Below, piece by piece: positions 44,718-53,748 of a DNA stretch of 63,539 nucleotides (positions within the stretch are counted from its first letter, which is position 1; every line of letters begins with the position of its first letter). A program made the position numbers and the translations under genes. This DNA is from CAYZZU01 sp964483105 (GTDB lineage: Bacteria; CG2-30-53-67), in the NCBI GenBank assembly GCA_964483105.1, contig CAYZZU010000014.1:1-63539 (forward strand). Direction: 5' to 3'. A model generated the notes under the pieces. It was not told the origin of the DNA and did not search any database. It worked only from the letters and a program-made list of their open reading frames with translations.

Positions 44718-45983
44718 ATGTTTCGGTGTGCGGTGATCATTCTGGCGGTCATATTGTCTTTGGGACTTTCCGGGATCGCCTATGGGCATGATACACCGGA
44801 GACGCGGGAACTGAGAAAAAGAATCCGCGCGCTGGAGGAGCGGATTCAGACAGGAAAACCGGTTCCCGTCTCCAAACATCCCTGGTATGAACGGGTGGCG
44901 CTTTCCGGCGGGATTCTCTCCGCCCTGTCGGGAACGTCCGGCTATTCAGACGTTGCGGACCGACTGAACCGGGTTGGTTTCTCTTCCCTGGATGAAAAGG
45001 AGCGTCTGGATATGTCTGCGTCCATAGACCTCTTCGTCGAGTTTCCCGTGGGATTTCACGGCCTCGCCTCGACCCACCTTTCCATGGCCAAAGGGGACGG
45101 GATCAATCCGGAGCTGACCAAAACGAGCGGGCTTACTCCCTTTGCGGATGACACCGAACAGGACCTCTCCGACAACAACAAATTGCTGGAAGCGTGGTAC
45201 GAAGGAAAATTCCTGAAAGAGCGTCTCCTGTGGACCTTCGGTATACTGGATGGCACGGTCTATATCGACTCGAATAACGTAGCCCACGACGAAACCGGGC
45301 AGTTCATGAACGCGGCCTTTTACAACAGTCCGATCCACGGGATTCCAAGCTATTCACCCGGAATGCGGGTAACCTACCGGTTTTCCGACAGGTTCTACGG
45401 GACCCTTCTTTATATTGAAGGAGAAGACCGGACCTCCGCCCAGGAACGGCTCTTCGCCCGGTCCAAGGATTTTTCAACGGTTTATGCCGCCGAAATCGGC
45501 TGCAGGTTGAAGCCGGGGGGAAGGGAGGGGAACTATCGAATCTACGTCTGGAAGGATACCACGGATTTTGATCGTAACGACGGGAACGGAACCGACAATA
45601 ATCAGGGGATCGGCCTGAGCTTCGACCAGAATCTCAGTGACCATCTGGCCCTCTTCGGCCGGTACTCGGCGGGCGAAAAAGAGGTCCTGAACTTTGATCA
45701 ATTCTACAACCTTGGATTTTCCCTGAACGCAGGGCGCAACACCCTGGGTTTCGCGGCGGGGGTGCTGCGGGTGGGCAACGGGGCAAAACAGCAGTGGACC
45801 AGCGGAGGGACAACCGTGTCGCTCTATGAAAAAAACCTCGTGATTTCTGAACTCTTTTACCGGCGCCAGATCACCGACACCCTTTCGGTGACTCCCGATC
45901 TGCAGTATACCCGAAACCCCCTGGGATCCAGCGATCTGGACGGCATCTGGGTTACGAGTCTGAGGTTGAACGTGACTTTCTGA
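44718..45983 (+). CDS. outer-membrane porin of the nickel module
   Basis: This 421-residue protein has a signal peptide (cut near AYG-HD), a short coiled coil (ETRELRKRIRALEERI), then a beta-barrel that resembles the OprB-like carbohydrate-selective porins (DGTVYIDSNNVAHDETGQFMN region) and ends LRLNVTF with the usual terminal Phe. Its position between nikR and the ECF transporter suggests it carries nickel or a nickel chelate across the outer membrane; this is context only. AAAGGAGGG precedes the ATG. Confidence 0.82.
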   Translation: MFRCAVIILAVILSLGLSGIAYGHDTPETRELRKRIRALEERIQTGKPVPVSKHPWYERVALSGGILSALSGTSGYSDVADRLNRVGFSSLDEKERLDMSASIDLFVEFPVGFHGLASTHLSMAKGDGINPELTKTSGLTPFADDTEQDLSDNNKLLEAWYEGKFLKERLLWTFGILDGTVYIDSNNVAHDETGQFMNAAFYNSPIHGIPSYSPGMRVTYRFSDRFYGTLLYIEGEDRTSAQERLFARSKDFSTVYAAEIGCRLKPGGREGNYRIYVWKDTTDFDRNDGNGTDNNQGIGLSFDQNLSDHLALFGRYSAGEKEVLNFDQFYNLGFSLNAGRNTLGFAAGVLRVGNGAKQQWTSGGTTVSLYEKNLVISELFYRRQITDTLSVTPDLQYTRNPLGSSDLDGIWVTSLRLNVTF

Positions 45984-46011
45984 TTGACTGCAAACCCCAG
46001 GCAAAAAGCAT

Positions 46012-46110
46012 GAACCACGGAGTACACGAAGATCCCGGAGAAAGGCAGAATCAAAAGCAAGAACTCTTGAACCACGGGGAACACAGGAAGTCACGGGGAA
46101 CCCGGGATCA
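46012..46110. repeat. short degenerate direct repeats between porin and nikM
   Basis: Two copies of AACCACGG(A/G)G-ACAC (near 46011 and 46071) and a nearby related GTCACGGGGAACCC segment make up most of the 166-base gap. They are non-coding and of unknown role. Confidence 0.45.
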
Positions 46111-46149
46111 AAACCGTATATCGCAGAGCACGCAAAGGAACAAACCATT

Positions 46150-46818
46150 ATGCACATCCCGGACGGATACCTCTCGCCTCTGACCTATCTTCCCGCCTAC
46201 GCCGTTGCGGCTCCGCTCTGGGTCCATGCTTTCCGCCGGGTCAGGAGAATCCTGAACGAAGAGACCCTGCCGTTCATCTCGGCGCTGACCGCGCTCTCAT
46301 TCATGATCATGATGCTGAACATCCCGGTCCCCGGAGGAACAAGCGGACACGCGATAGGGACGGCGGTGATTGCCATCCTCTTCGGTCCATGGACCGGATT
46401 CCTGTCCGTAAGTCTGGTCCTTCTGATACAGGCTCTTCTTTTCGGAGACGGAGGGATCACCTCGTTGCCGGTCAACGCCCTCGGCATGGGGTTGATCGCC
46501 TCTTTTACGGCAGCCTGGGCTTACCCGGTCCTCAGGAAGAAATTCCCTCAATCCGTGGCCGCCTTTCTGTCCGGATGGTCCAGTATCGTCGCCGCATCAA
46601 TTCTGATCGCCCTGGCACTCGGTATCCAACCGCTGATCGCCTCGGACGCCGGAGGCAACCCCCTCTTCTTTCCCTTCTCTCTCTCGGTAACCATCCCGGC
46701 CCTGGTCGGTGCCCATCTCCTCTTCTTCGGTGTTGTAGAGGGGATCTTTACGGTCCTAGTGCTGAGCTTCGTCCGGAGGATCAGGCCGGAAAGCTTTTCC
46801 CATGGAGGTGAGAGATGA
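46150..46818 (+). CDS. nikM: ECF transporter substrate-capture subunit NikM
   Basis: This S component of a CbiMNQO/NikMNQO energy-coupling-factor importer (222 residues, several helices) begins MHIPDGYLSP; the N-terminal Met-His is a direct Ni/Co ligand in this family. SGHAIGTAVIAILFGPW is the second signature. nikR adjacency and the presence of a NikN-type rather than clear CbiN partner point to nickel over cobalt, though sequence alone does not settle it. It overlaps nikN by four bases. Confidence 0.92.
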   Translation: MHIPDGYLSPLTYLPAYAVAAPLWVHAFRRVRRILNEETLPFISALTALSFMIMMLNIPVPGGTSGHAIGTAVIAILFGPWTGFLSVSLVLLIQALLFGDGGITSLPVNALGMGLIASFTAAWAYPVLRKKFPQSVAAFLSGWSSIVAASILIALALGIQPLIASDAGGNPLFFPFSLSVTIPALVGAHLLFFGVVEGIFTVLVLSFVRRIRPESFSHGGER

Positions 46819-47123
46819 AGCGGAATGCCGTACGAAGGCTCTATCTCCTGCTCTTTCTTTTTCTCCTCCTCGTGCCGGTGGGGCTTCTCACGAACAACCC
46901 GGCCTGGGGGGAGTGGGGGACGGGCTATTACAGAAAGATCATAGGTTTCATCCCGGAAGGGATCCGGCATTTCGACGCATGGTACAGCGCCCCGATCGCC
47001 GATTATCACCTCAATGGTCACAATGACGTACTGGGATACTACCTCTCCGCGGCGGCCGGGGTCGCGCTGATTTTCGGGATCTTCTTTCTCCTGGGGCGGT
47101 TTTCAGGGAGGGGAAGGAAGTGA
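46815..47123 (+). CDS. nikN: NikN-type small ECF component
   Basis: This 102-residue protein has two membrane helices (about 9-31 and 75-95) flanking a periplasmic loop, the layout of the CbiN/NikN component that helps NikM load metal. The sequence is divergent, and the assignment rests on size, topology and position between nikM and nikQ. It has four-base overlaps on both sides. Confidence 0.75.
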   Translation: MKRNAVRRLYLLLFLFLLLVPVGLLTNNPAWGEWGTGYYRKIIGFIPEGIRHFDAWYSAPIADYHLNGHNDVLGYYLSAAAGVALIFGIFFLLGRFSGRGRK

Positions 47124-47674
47124 ACCGGGATTTTTCATTCTTCCTGTTCTATCTTGCGGGTGTATTGCTTCTGACCAGCTTTCACGGCATGGCGCTCATG
47201 GTTTCCTGCGCCCTGTTCCTGGCCGTGCTCTCCGGCCGCTCGTTTGTAAAACTTTTCCGGAAGGCCCTCTTCGCTCTTCTCCTGTTCAACTCGACCATTT
47301 CGATTTCCTACATGGTTCTCTCCATAACCCGGGGCAGGCCTTTTCTCGCGTCCCTCCTCCTGATCAACGCACGGACTTATGTTCTCACTTTCGCCACCTT
47401 TCTCCTGATCGATCGGGTCAATCTCTTTTCGGCCTTTTCTTTTTCGAAAACGCTCACCTATCTGCTGACCCTGTCGTACAGCCAGATCCTGACCTTCCGG
47501 AGAATTCTGGTGGAGCTTACACTCTCCCTGAAGAGCCGGACGATCACCCGTCCCGGCAGAAAAGACTGGTACCGTTTTGTCTCTTCGGCGGTCTATCTCT
47601 TTCTGGACCGTGCCGTCCATAATTCGAGGGAGATCACCCTGGCGATGAAATCGAGGGGGTTTCGGGATGATTGA
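47120..47674 (+). CDS. nikQ: ECF transmembrane subunit NikQ (short)
   Basis: This T component couples ATP hydrolysis to transport. At 184 residues it is shorter than typical CbiQ/NikQ (about 230-260). The C-terminal half still has the coupling segments: FRRILVELTLSLKSR and REITLAMKSRGFR, the latter matching the conserved ARG-type motif. The N-terminal helices appear reduced. It overlaps nikO by eight bases. Confidence 0.85.
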   Translation: MNRDFSFFLFYLAGVLLLTSFHGMALMVSCALFLAVLSGRSFVKLFRKALFALLLFNSTISISYMVLSITRGRPFLASLLLINARTYVLTFATFLLIDRVNLFSAFSFSKTLTYLLTLSYSQILTFRRILVELTLSLKSRTITRPGRKDWYRFVSSAVYLFLDRAVHNSREITLAMKSRGFRDD

Positions 47675-48440
47675 GGTCAGGAACATCACCTTCTCCTATG
47701 ACGACCGGAGAGTCCTGGAGGACATCTCGTTCAGCATCGGAAAACAGGAAAAAGTGGTTCTCCTCGGGGTGAACGGAAGTGGAAAATCAACCCTGCTGAA
47801 GATGCTGAACGGCCTGATCTTCCCGGATACGGGGACGATCTCTTATCACGGTGAAGCCATCACAAAGAAACGCCTGCGCCAGAAGGCTTTCAACAGAAAT
47901 TTCCGGTCCGACGTGGTCCTCCTGTTTCAGCATCCTGATATGATGATTTTCAACCCTACGGTCTTTGACGAAATCGCCTTCGGATTACGACAACTGCGGA
48001 TGGGGAACATCGAGGATCGGGTCAGGACCTGGGCCGACAGGCTCGGAATTTACAAGTATCTGGATACCCCCCCCTTCAACCTGAGTGGAGGAGAAAAACA
48101 GAAAATGTGTCTGGCTTCCCTGTTGGTTCTGGAACCGGAAACCCTGCTGCTCGATGAGCCGACCTCCAGCCTGGATCCACGATCAACAGGATGGCTCATC
48201 GATTTTCTGTCGCAGCTTGATCTGACGACTCTGATCACGACCCACAACCTTAGCCTGGCACAGGAGTTTGGAACACGGTGTCTCATCCTCTCCGAGGAGC
48301 ACCGTCTCATCTATAGCGGGGAGCTTGCGCCGTTTCTCCAGGACACGGAAAAGTTGATCCAGGCCAACCTGGTTCACTCCCACAGGCACGTCCACGGCCC
48401 AGTGGACCATGAGCACTTCCACATTCATCAGTGGGACTGA
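47667..48440 (+). CDS. nikO: ECF ATPase NikO with His-rich tail
   Basis: This ABC ATPase (257 residues) has Walker A GVNGSGKST (34-42), the Q-loop, signature NLSGGEKQ, Walker B LLLDEPTSS and the switch His in TTHN. The last 23 residues (235-257) contain eight histidines (HSHRHVH and DHEHFHIH), a probable Ni-binding tail not part of the standard ATPase fold. It is the last gene of the nickel operon; the repeat copy B follows. Confidence 0.93.
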   Translation: MIEVRNITFSYDDRRVLEDISFSIGKQEKVVLLGVNGSGKSTLLKMLNGLIFPDTGTISYHGEAITKKRLRQKAFNRNFRSDVVLLFQHPDMMIFNPTVFDEIAFGLRQLRMGNIEDRVRTWADRLGIYKYLDTPPFNLSGGEKQKMCLASLLVLEPETLLLDEPTSSLDPRSTGWLIDFLSQLDLTTLITTHNLSLAQEFGTRCLILSEEHRLIYSGELAPFLQDTEKLIQANLVHSHRHVHGPVDHEHFHIHQWD

Positions 48441-48497
48441 TCCAGCCGGATCCCATTCCGGGAATTTGCAGTGGGAAAATTCGCCCGCCCCGACTCC

Positions 48498-48877
48498 CCC
48501 GCAGGGGGAACATCCCCCCCTGTCACGCAGCCTAACATCGTAGAAGGAGAGGGGAAAAGGGCGAAATCGTGTAGTTCGACTGAGCTCACCATGCTCGGAA
48601 ACCCAAAGATATAGACCGTTCAGGGGAGACCCTGCGAAGCGTGTTCAGCGGTCCTTTTCGTAAACGGAGCGCCGCACCGAGAGGGACGCGGGGCTGTCTC
48701 GTCAAGGCTTGCGGTTGAGGCATACCCCCCTGCGCTATGTCGCAGGGAGCATAACGCGGACGAGGCGGCTCCGCGCCACTCGAATGCCGCTCTGTTTGCG
48801 AAGAGGGTCACCGAACACTTTTCAAAACGAGCTTCCTCAACAAAACGATCTGAACATTCTCTATCGCTGGATTTGGG
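48498..48877. repeat. dispersed repeat element, partial copy (B)
   Basis: This copy matches the inverted orientation of element A over the CGACTCCCCC...CATCCCCCC block, the CGTGT-GTTCGACTG-GCTCACCATG block and the AAACGAGCTTCCTC end. It finishes with the same 13-base terminal repeat CGCTGGATTTGGG (48865-48877). The other end and an internal stretch of roughly 150 bases are missing. With flanks it fills the 528-base gap between nikO and the DUF4388 gene. No gene is supported in it. Confidence 0.7.
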
Positions 48878-48891
48878 CGACTCTTTCCTTC

Positions 48892-48920
48892 TTGATTTTT
48901 GTCCAGATGTAGGATATAGT
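48892..48920 (+). promoter_or_regulatory. sigma70 promoter for the DUF4388 gene
   Basis: TTGATT (48892-48897), a 17-base spacer and TATAGT (48915-48920) lie 48 bases before the ATG and directly after repeat copy B, so the repeat forms the upstream border of this promoter. Confidence 0.6.
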
Positions 48921-48967
48921 TATTGAAGCTCTTGATAAATCAAACAAAAATCCAATCCGGAGGCTCC

Positions 48968-51034
48968 ATGGCAGAGGATTTTCATGGAAGTGGAACGTTC
49001 GAAGAAATTCCCTTCCCCGTCCTCTTAAAGAAGATCCGTGACGCCGGTCAGACAGGAATCCTTCTGGCACAAAAAGGGGAGATCGTCAAGAGGGTGTTTT
49101 TCCAGAACGGCGTGCCGGTTGTCTCCCGTTCTAATATCAAAAAAGAACTCCTGGGGGAAATTCTGTGTGCCCGGGGCAAATTAACCCGGGCGCAACTGGA
49201 TGAGGCCATTTTAGAGTCGAAAAAGGAAAGCGGCGATAATTTCGGGCAGATTCTCACCAAAAAGGGGTTCCTGTCCGAGGACGAGATCTACACCAACAGT
49301 AAATATCAGTTTGTTTCCATTCTTTTCAGTCTCTTCCCCTGGAACAGCGGGACCTATTCCTTTTTCAAAAAAGAGGCCGTCGAATTGATTCCCGCGGGGT
49401 TTCCGCGTTTCCATGTTCCCTTCTCCAAGCTCATTTCAGAAGGGATGCGTCTCATGAAAAAGGAGGAACTCTTCGAGCGCATCCTGGGGGAACCGGAACA
49501 GTTTGTCCATCCAACCTCTGTGACCGTTTCTTCCGATGAGTTGAGTTTCATGGGAGAGGACCGGCCGGTCCTGGAGGCGCTGGGGAGGGGTGGAACCATT
49601 CAGGACATGATCGGCACCCTGCCCCTCGAACCCGTGAAAATCAAAAAGGTATTAAGCGCCCTCTTTTGTCTCGGCGCAGTGGAATTCTCCGCGAGTCCCC
49701 GGGAGGAGTCTTCCCCGCCTGAGGAGGAAACATTCGTTCAAGAAGAGACTGGACCCGGGGAGGTCCCCGACGGTACATTACCGGTGGAGGAGCCGCCGGA
49801 GTTACTGGAAACCTTAGATCCCGTACCGGATGAGGCACAAGCCGTGGCAGGTCCTTCCAGCCTTCCGGAGGAAGAAACAGGGAAAGTAAGCAGCCCTGAG
49901 ATGGAAATCGAAGAGGATGAGGCGGATGAGGATCAGATGATGGATGAGAAGATTCTGAGTGCCGTGGAAACGGCCGAGGAACCCCAGGCGGATATGTCTC
50001 ACGAAACCATGCCGGAAGAAGAAGCCACCGTACTGGAAGAAATGGTTCCGGAGACGGATACGGCAGAGGAGGAAAGCGTCGAATCCGACGACTTGGACCG
50101 AAAGATTGAACTCGCTCTGGACGAAGGAGAGGAAGCGCAGCCCGAAACAGAAGAGGAGGAATCCGGTTCCGCTGAACCGGTCTCCGAGAGTGAGACCGCG
50201 CCCTTGACGCCCGAGGCGGAGGCAGTCCTCGAGGATGCCGTGGAACAAGAGGCCGAGGCCGGGACAACCATCTCGGGGCCGCCTCAGGAGGAACCCTCTC
50301 CCGTGGAAGAAACGGCGACTCACAAAACTGCGGGCAGGAAACTTCCGCTGGTCCTGATTTCCCTGGCCCTGGGGATCGTTATTTTGTTCGGCGCGATGGC
50401 CCTTTTCTATTATCTGAAGGCTGGCCGGTCCATATTTCAGGTTTTACCACAAGGGAAAGAGTCACAGCCCATTCCTGATACGATCAAGACAAAAACCCCC
50501 GATGAGATCATCGCCGAACTGGCCTCGGAAGAGGGGAACAAAAACGAAAAGGGGAACAAAAACCCGGAGGCTCCCTCCGTGCCGGTTCCGGGAAAAACTC
50601 CACCCGGGAAGACCCGGACACCGGAGCCTGAGCCGGTGGTCGTCCCCGCTCCGGTTTTACCAAAACCCGCACCCGGGTGGAAAGATTTCTACGCAAAGGG
50701 GTTGTCCAATTTCAAGGATGGAAACCTGGAATCCGCCTTTCTGGGGTGGGCTGAAGCCATCCGGTCCGCCCCGGACCGGTTCTACTCGATCCAGGTGGAG
50801 GTTACCACTTACCTGAATTACGCCTCTCACGATCTTCAGGCTTCATCCCCCGACGAAAAGGTCTTTATTGTGAAGACGCTCCTGCATAACAAACCGGCCT
50901 ACAAGGTTCTCTGCGGGATTTTCCCCACGAAGGAGGATGCTGAAAAGGCATTGCATGGATTGACTCCCTATCTCAAGGCGCAAAAACCGGCGCTGGTCCG
51001 GCTTTCCCGCCTGAAGGCAAGACTGATCCAATAG
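48968..51034 (+). CDS. DUF4388 (PATAN) single-pass membrane protein
   Basis: This 688-residue protein has an N-terminal DUF4388/PATAN domain (about 5-110; FPVLLKKIRDAGQTGILLAQKG), then a helical domain to about 240. A very acidic, Glu-rich disordered region of some 200 residues follows, then one membrane helix (LPLVLISLALGIVILFGAMA), a proline-rich linker and a C-terminal TPR- or SPOR-like domain (about 575-688). PATAN domains occur in signalling proteins of predatory and polar bacteria. The topology puts the PATAN part in the cytoplasm and the C-terminal domain in the periplasm. GGAGG precedes the ATG. Confidence 0.85.
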   Translation: MAEDFHGSGTFEEIPFPVLLKKIRDAGQTGILLAQKGEIVKRVFFQNGVPVVSRSNIKKELLGEILCARGKLTRAQLDEAILESKKESGDNFGQILTKKGFLSEDEIYTNSKYQFVSILFSLFPWNSGTYSFFKKEAVELIPAGFPRFHVPFSKLISEGMRLMKKEELFERILGEPEQFVHPTSVTVSSDELSFMGEDRPVLEALGRGGTIQDMIGTLPLEPVKIKKVLSALFCLGAVEFSASPREESSPPEEETFVQEETGPGEVPDGTLPVEEPPELLETLDPVPDEAQAVAGPSSLPEEETGKVSSPEMEIEEDEADEDQMMDEKILSAVETAEEPQADMSHETMPEEEATVLEEMVPETDTAEEESVESDDLDRKIELALDEGEEAQPETEEEESGSAEPVSESETAPLTPEAEAVLEDAVEQEAEAGTTISGPPQEEPSPVEETATHKTAGRKLPLVLISLALGIVILFGAMALFYYLKAGRSIFQVLPQGKESQPIPDTIKTKTPDEIIAELASEEGNKNEKGNKNPEAPSVPVPGKTPPGKTRTPEPEPVVVPAPVLPKPAPGWKDFYAKGLSNFKDGNLESAFLGWAEAIRSAPDRFYSIQVEVTTYLNYASHDLQASSPDEKVFIVKTLLHNKPAYKVLCGIFPTKEDAEKALHGLTPYLKAQKPALVRLSRLKARLIQ

Positions 51035-51138
51035 TGCGGTCCATCAGGCCGGAAAAACACGCTCCAAAATGCGGGAGCCTCCGGAACATCCGGGAATGGA
51101 TTCGGTTTTTTGCCGCTGGATTCAGAGGGGAAGGGGGG

Positions 51139-51167
51139 TTGCGCCACCTCCGGTTTTACGTTAGAAT
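51139..51167 (+). promoter_or_regulatory. candidate promoter of bactofilin gene
   Basis: TTGCGC (51139-51144), a 17-base spacer and TAGAAT (51162-51167) lie 73 bases before the bactofilin ATG in a 206-base non-coding gap. Confidence 0.5.
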
Positions 51168-51240
51168 GACTGGAGAGAGACGATCGCAACGCTCTGTGGT
51201 TTCACAAATTTTTTTGTTATTTTCTTCAGGAGGAACCCCA

Positions 51241-51762
51241 ATGTTTGAGCGCAAGGATTCCATTTTCAAGAAATCCGAAAAGGAAGATCCGTCCAAGGGG
51301 GTGGTCCTGGCTTCTGCTCCCGCACCGGGTAAGAAAACAGTTTTTATCGGACAATCGATCTTTATCAAGGGGGAACTGACCGGAAACGAGGACCTGACCA
51401 TAGAGGGAAAGGTCGTGGGGAATATTGAACTGAAAGACCACAATGTCACGATCGGTTCCAACGGGAGAATCGAGGCTGAAATCTGCGCCAGGAACATCAC
51501 GATTATGGGAGAGGTGCAGGGAAACGTCTTCGCGTTGGAGAAGGTTGAAATTGCCCGGACCGGGAGGTTGATCGGGAATATGACCGCTCCACGTGTGGTG
51601 ATTGAGGATGGGGCCCGGTTTAAGGGAAGTGTGGAGATGGAAAGTCAAAAGCCGGTTCAGCAATCGGAAACCGGCAAAAAAGCGAAACGGGACGTATCGC
51701 ATCCTTCCGCGGGTTCTCTGTCCATGTCGTCCCGCAGCGAGCAGGTGGTGGAGACCGCCTGA
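51241..51762 (+). CDS. bactofilin cytoskeletal protein
   Basis: Bactofilins polymerise without nucleotide and scaffold polar or envelope structures. The 173-residue protein has the DUF583 beta-helix core (about 28-135) with repeated glycine turns (GELTGNEDLTIEGKVVGNIEL, IMGEVQGNVFALEKVEIA, GRLIGNMTAPRVVIEDGA) between disordered charged ends. The ATG is eight bases after AGGAGG; an open frame back to 51034 is rejected. MglA/MglB and the ParA-like ATPase in this window are possible polarity partners by analogy with Myxococcus. Confidence 0.93.
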   Translation: MFERKDSIFKKSEKEDPSKGVVLASAPAPGKKTVFIGQSIFIKGELTGNEDLTIEGKVVGNIELKDHNVTIGSNGRIEAEICARNITIMGEVQGNVFALEKVEIARTGRLIGNMTAPRVVIEDGARFKGSVEMESQKPVQQSETGKKAKRDVSHPSAGSLSMSSRSEQVVETA

Positions 51763-51914
51763 AAAGGTTTCTGCGAAGGAAGCGCTTCTTTACTTTCCCG
51801 CCGAGAGTTTTTTCCTGTTATGTATCCATCGGATCTTGTGGAAATCGCCTCTGAAATTCGGGTTCCGGGATGGCAAGGGTCCCGGATAGCCTCTTTCCCC
51901 GGGGGGAGTGGAGC

Positions 51915-52580
51915 ATGAACTGGCCTGCGCGATCACGATCTCAGGGCCGGCTGCCCGTATCCGGTTTCGCGGCGGACCGCGCGAGTTCCTTGAGGACGCT
52001 CGACGCCGTGGTCTCCCTTGCCTTTTCCGCGACGCGTCCGTCCCTTCTCGATATGGGCCCGCCCGTAAGCGCCAACATTGAATTTTTCGGGGAGAAAGGA
52101 TTTAAAATCTTTGTGGAGGATTTTCTGCGGGACTATCTGGATGCGGGATGTTCCTTTTCTTCCTGGTCTACCTGGCTTCGCTATCCCCCCTCCACCTTCG
52201 GAGGGGTTCTTTGCTGGAATCTACTGGACTACGTGAAGGCCGGCGATGCGGGGCTTCTGGTTCAAAGACTTTTTCTGATTCTCAAACCTGGGGGGTTGTT
52301 GCTGGCCCTCTTCGGAGGTCGGGAGGATTCCGAAACCGGCAATGTGCTTCGACATAAAATTCTGACTCCGGAGCGTGTTGTCCACGAACCGGTTCCGAAG
52401 ACCCGGATCCGCTCCATTCATTATCCGAACCGGGAGATCATGAGACTTTTCGGTTCTTTTGAGATCGTCCGCTCTTTCCATCATAAAAGCGGGTTCCGGG
52501 AATATCTCTTCCGCAAAGGGGAAGGCCCTTCTCTGAAGCAGGGGCCAGACGATGATTCCATCCGGGGAAATGGATCTTAA
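51915..52580 (+). CDS. methyltransferase-like protein
   Basis: This 221-residue protein has a class I SAM-methyltransferase outline: a first strand with LLDMGPPVSANIEFF, a post-III segment FGGVLCWNLLDYV and the typical ILKPGGLLLALFGG. The usual glycine-rich motif I (GxGxG) is replaced by MGPPVSAN, so SAM binding may be weakened. GGGGGAGTGGAG precedes the ATG. The substrate is unknown. The end overlaps the opposite-strand small ORF by four bases. Confidence 0.7.
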   Translation: MNWPARSRSQGRLPVSGFAADRASSLRTLDAVVSLAFSATRPSLLDMGPPVSANIEFFGEKGFKIFVEDFLRDYLDAGCSFSSWSTWLRYPPSTFGGVLCWNLLDYVKAGDAGLLVQRLFLILKPGGLLLALFGGREDSETGNVLRHKILTPERVVHEPVPKTRIRSIHYPNREIMRLFGSFEIVRSFHHKSGFREYLFRKGEGPSLKQGPDDDSIRGNGS

Positions 52581-52777
52581 AACCGGTTCCTTTTTCTCCG
52601 AGTGTTCGGCGGCGCAAGAAGGATCTCGAAGGCTTTTCCGAATTTACCGGGTGGGGACTTCCCGGTTGCGGCTTCCGCCTCTCGAATCATCCGTGCGGAG
52701 ATCTCTCCTTTCCGAAAGGCGGTCTTCTTCACTTTCTTGGGAAGCACGGGGATTTTTTCGGACTTATTCCAGGGCAT
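52577..52777 (-). CDS. small basic protein, hypothetical
   Basis: This 66-residue, very Lys/Arg-rich frame starts inside the last codons of the ExeA-like gene (ATG at 52777, 14-base overlap) and runs to the convergent gene. There are no recognisable domains. The overlap is compatible with translational coupling, but no homologue is known to me and the frame could be spurious. Confidence 0.4.
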   Translation of the reverse strand: MPWNKSEKIPVLPKKVKKTAFRKGEISARMIREAEAATGKSPPGKFGKAFEILLAPPNTRRKRNRF

Positions 52778-53708
52778 GGCTGAAGATCTCCCGGGTGATT
52801 CTCTTTTCCCTTCTCAGGTACGCCTCACTCAGGCAGTTGTGGCAGATGCGGTTGATCTCCCGACAGATTCCGTCCGAGTGTTTTTGGATCTCCGGATAGA
52901 GGTCCTCTTCAAAGAGAGGGGTATGGCATCCGGCGGCCAGAAGACGGAAGGTGATGTATTGAACCGTCTCTTCCAGATCCATCCCCCCTAAGGCCGCCTT
53001 CAGGTACATCCGGTTTCTCAGCGACTGATAGGATGGATGCGCCAGACGTCTCACAAAGGAACTCTCTGCAAAAAGGATCGAGACGCACAATTTTCTTCGG
53101 GGGGTTTCCAGGTTGCTGATGGTTCGAAGCATGTGCAGGGCGTCGGAACTTAAGAAATGGGCTTCGTCGATCAGGATCACCAGTTTCCGTTCCTCTCCGT
53201 ACAGATGCAGGATTCTTTCATGAAGGAGATTCAGGAGGTCCTGCGTTTTGTTCGGGAGGTGTTCGCACTCCGTCAGAAGCTCCATCAGGATCTCCTTTAA
53301 AAGCGCGGTCTTACTCATACCGGGAGAGACCAGCACCAGTACGGTCCGGTAGAACTCGGGCGGGAGACCCTGAAGCAGCATCTGGGTCAGCAGGGTTTTC
53401 CCGGTACCGCTTTTCCCGTGTACCAAACCGAGGGAAATCTCTTCTTCGACCGTCATGGTCATTTTTTTCAAGGCGGTTTCGTGGACGCTGCTCTGATAAA
53501 AGAAGTCGGGATCGACCGTGTCGGAGAAGGGTTGTCTGGAAAAGCCGAAGTGATCCAGCACGGAGTTCGAAGGGAGGGGCTTTTCTTCTTCGGATCGGTT
53601 CGCCTGGAAATGATTTACGGAGATCAGGTCGGCGAGATCCATGGCAAGATCCTCGTCCGGTATCGAGGCTGCAGGAATTTCGCCCAGTGCATTGATCAGT
53701 TCGGTCAT
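52764..53708 (-). CDS. ExeA/GspA-like AAA ATPase
   Basis: This 314-residue ATPase has Walker A GKSGTGKT (98-105) and Walker B LVILIDEAHFLS. The block HFGFSRQPFSDTVDPDFFYQS before Walker A is typical of ExeA/GspA-family proteins, which in Aeromonas help place the type II secretion secretin. No peptidoglycan-binding domain or membrane helix follows, so this is the short ATPase-only form; TniB-like relatives are less likely because no transposon genes are present. It lies 40 bases after the MerR-ParA gene on the same strand. Confidence 0.85.
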   Translation of the reverse strand: MTELINALGEIPAASIPDEDLAMDLADLISVNHFQANRSEEEKPLPSNSVLDHFGFSRQPFSDTVDPDFFYQSSVHETALKKMTMTVEEEISLGLVHGKSGTGKTLLTQMLLQGLPPEFYRTVLVLVSPGMSKTALLKEILMELLTECEHLPNKTQDLLNLLHERILHLYGEERKLVILIDEAHFLSSDALHMLRTISNLETPRRKLCVSILFAESSFVRRLAHPSYQSLRNRMYLKAALGGMDLEETVQYITFRLLAAGCHTPLFEEDLYPEIQKHSDGICREINRICHNCLSEAYLRREKRITREIFSHALE

Positions 53709-53748
53709 TTTTCAATCCTCCTTGACAGATGTTGTGTAAAGTACATGG

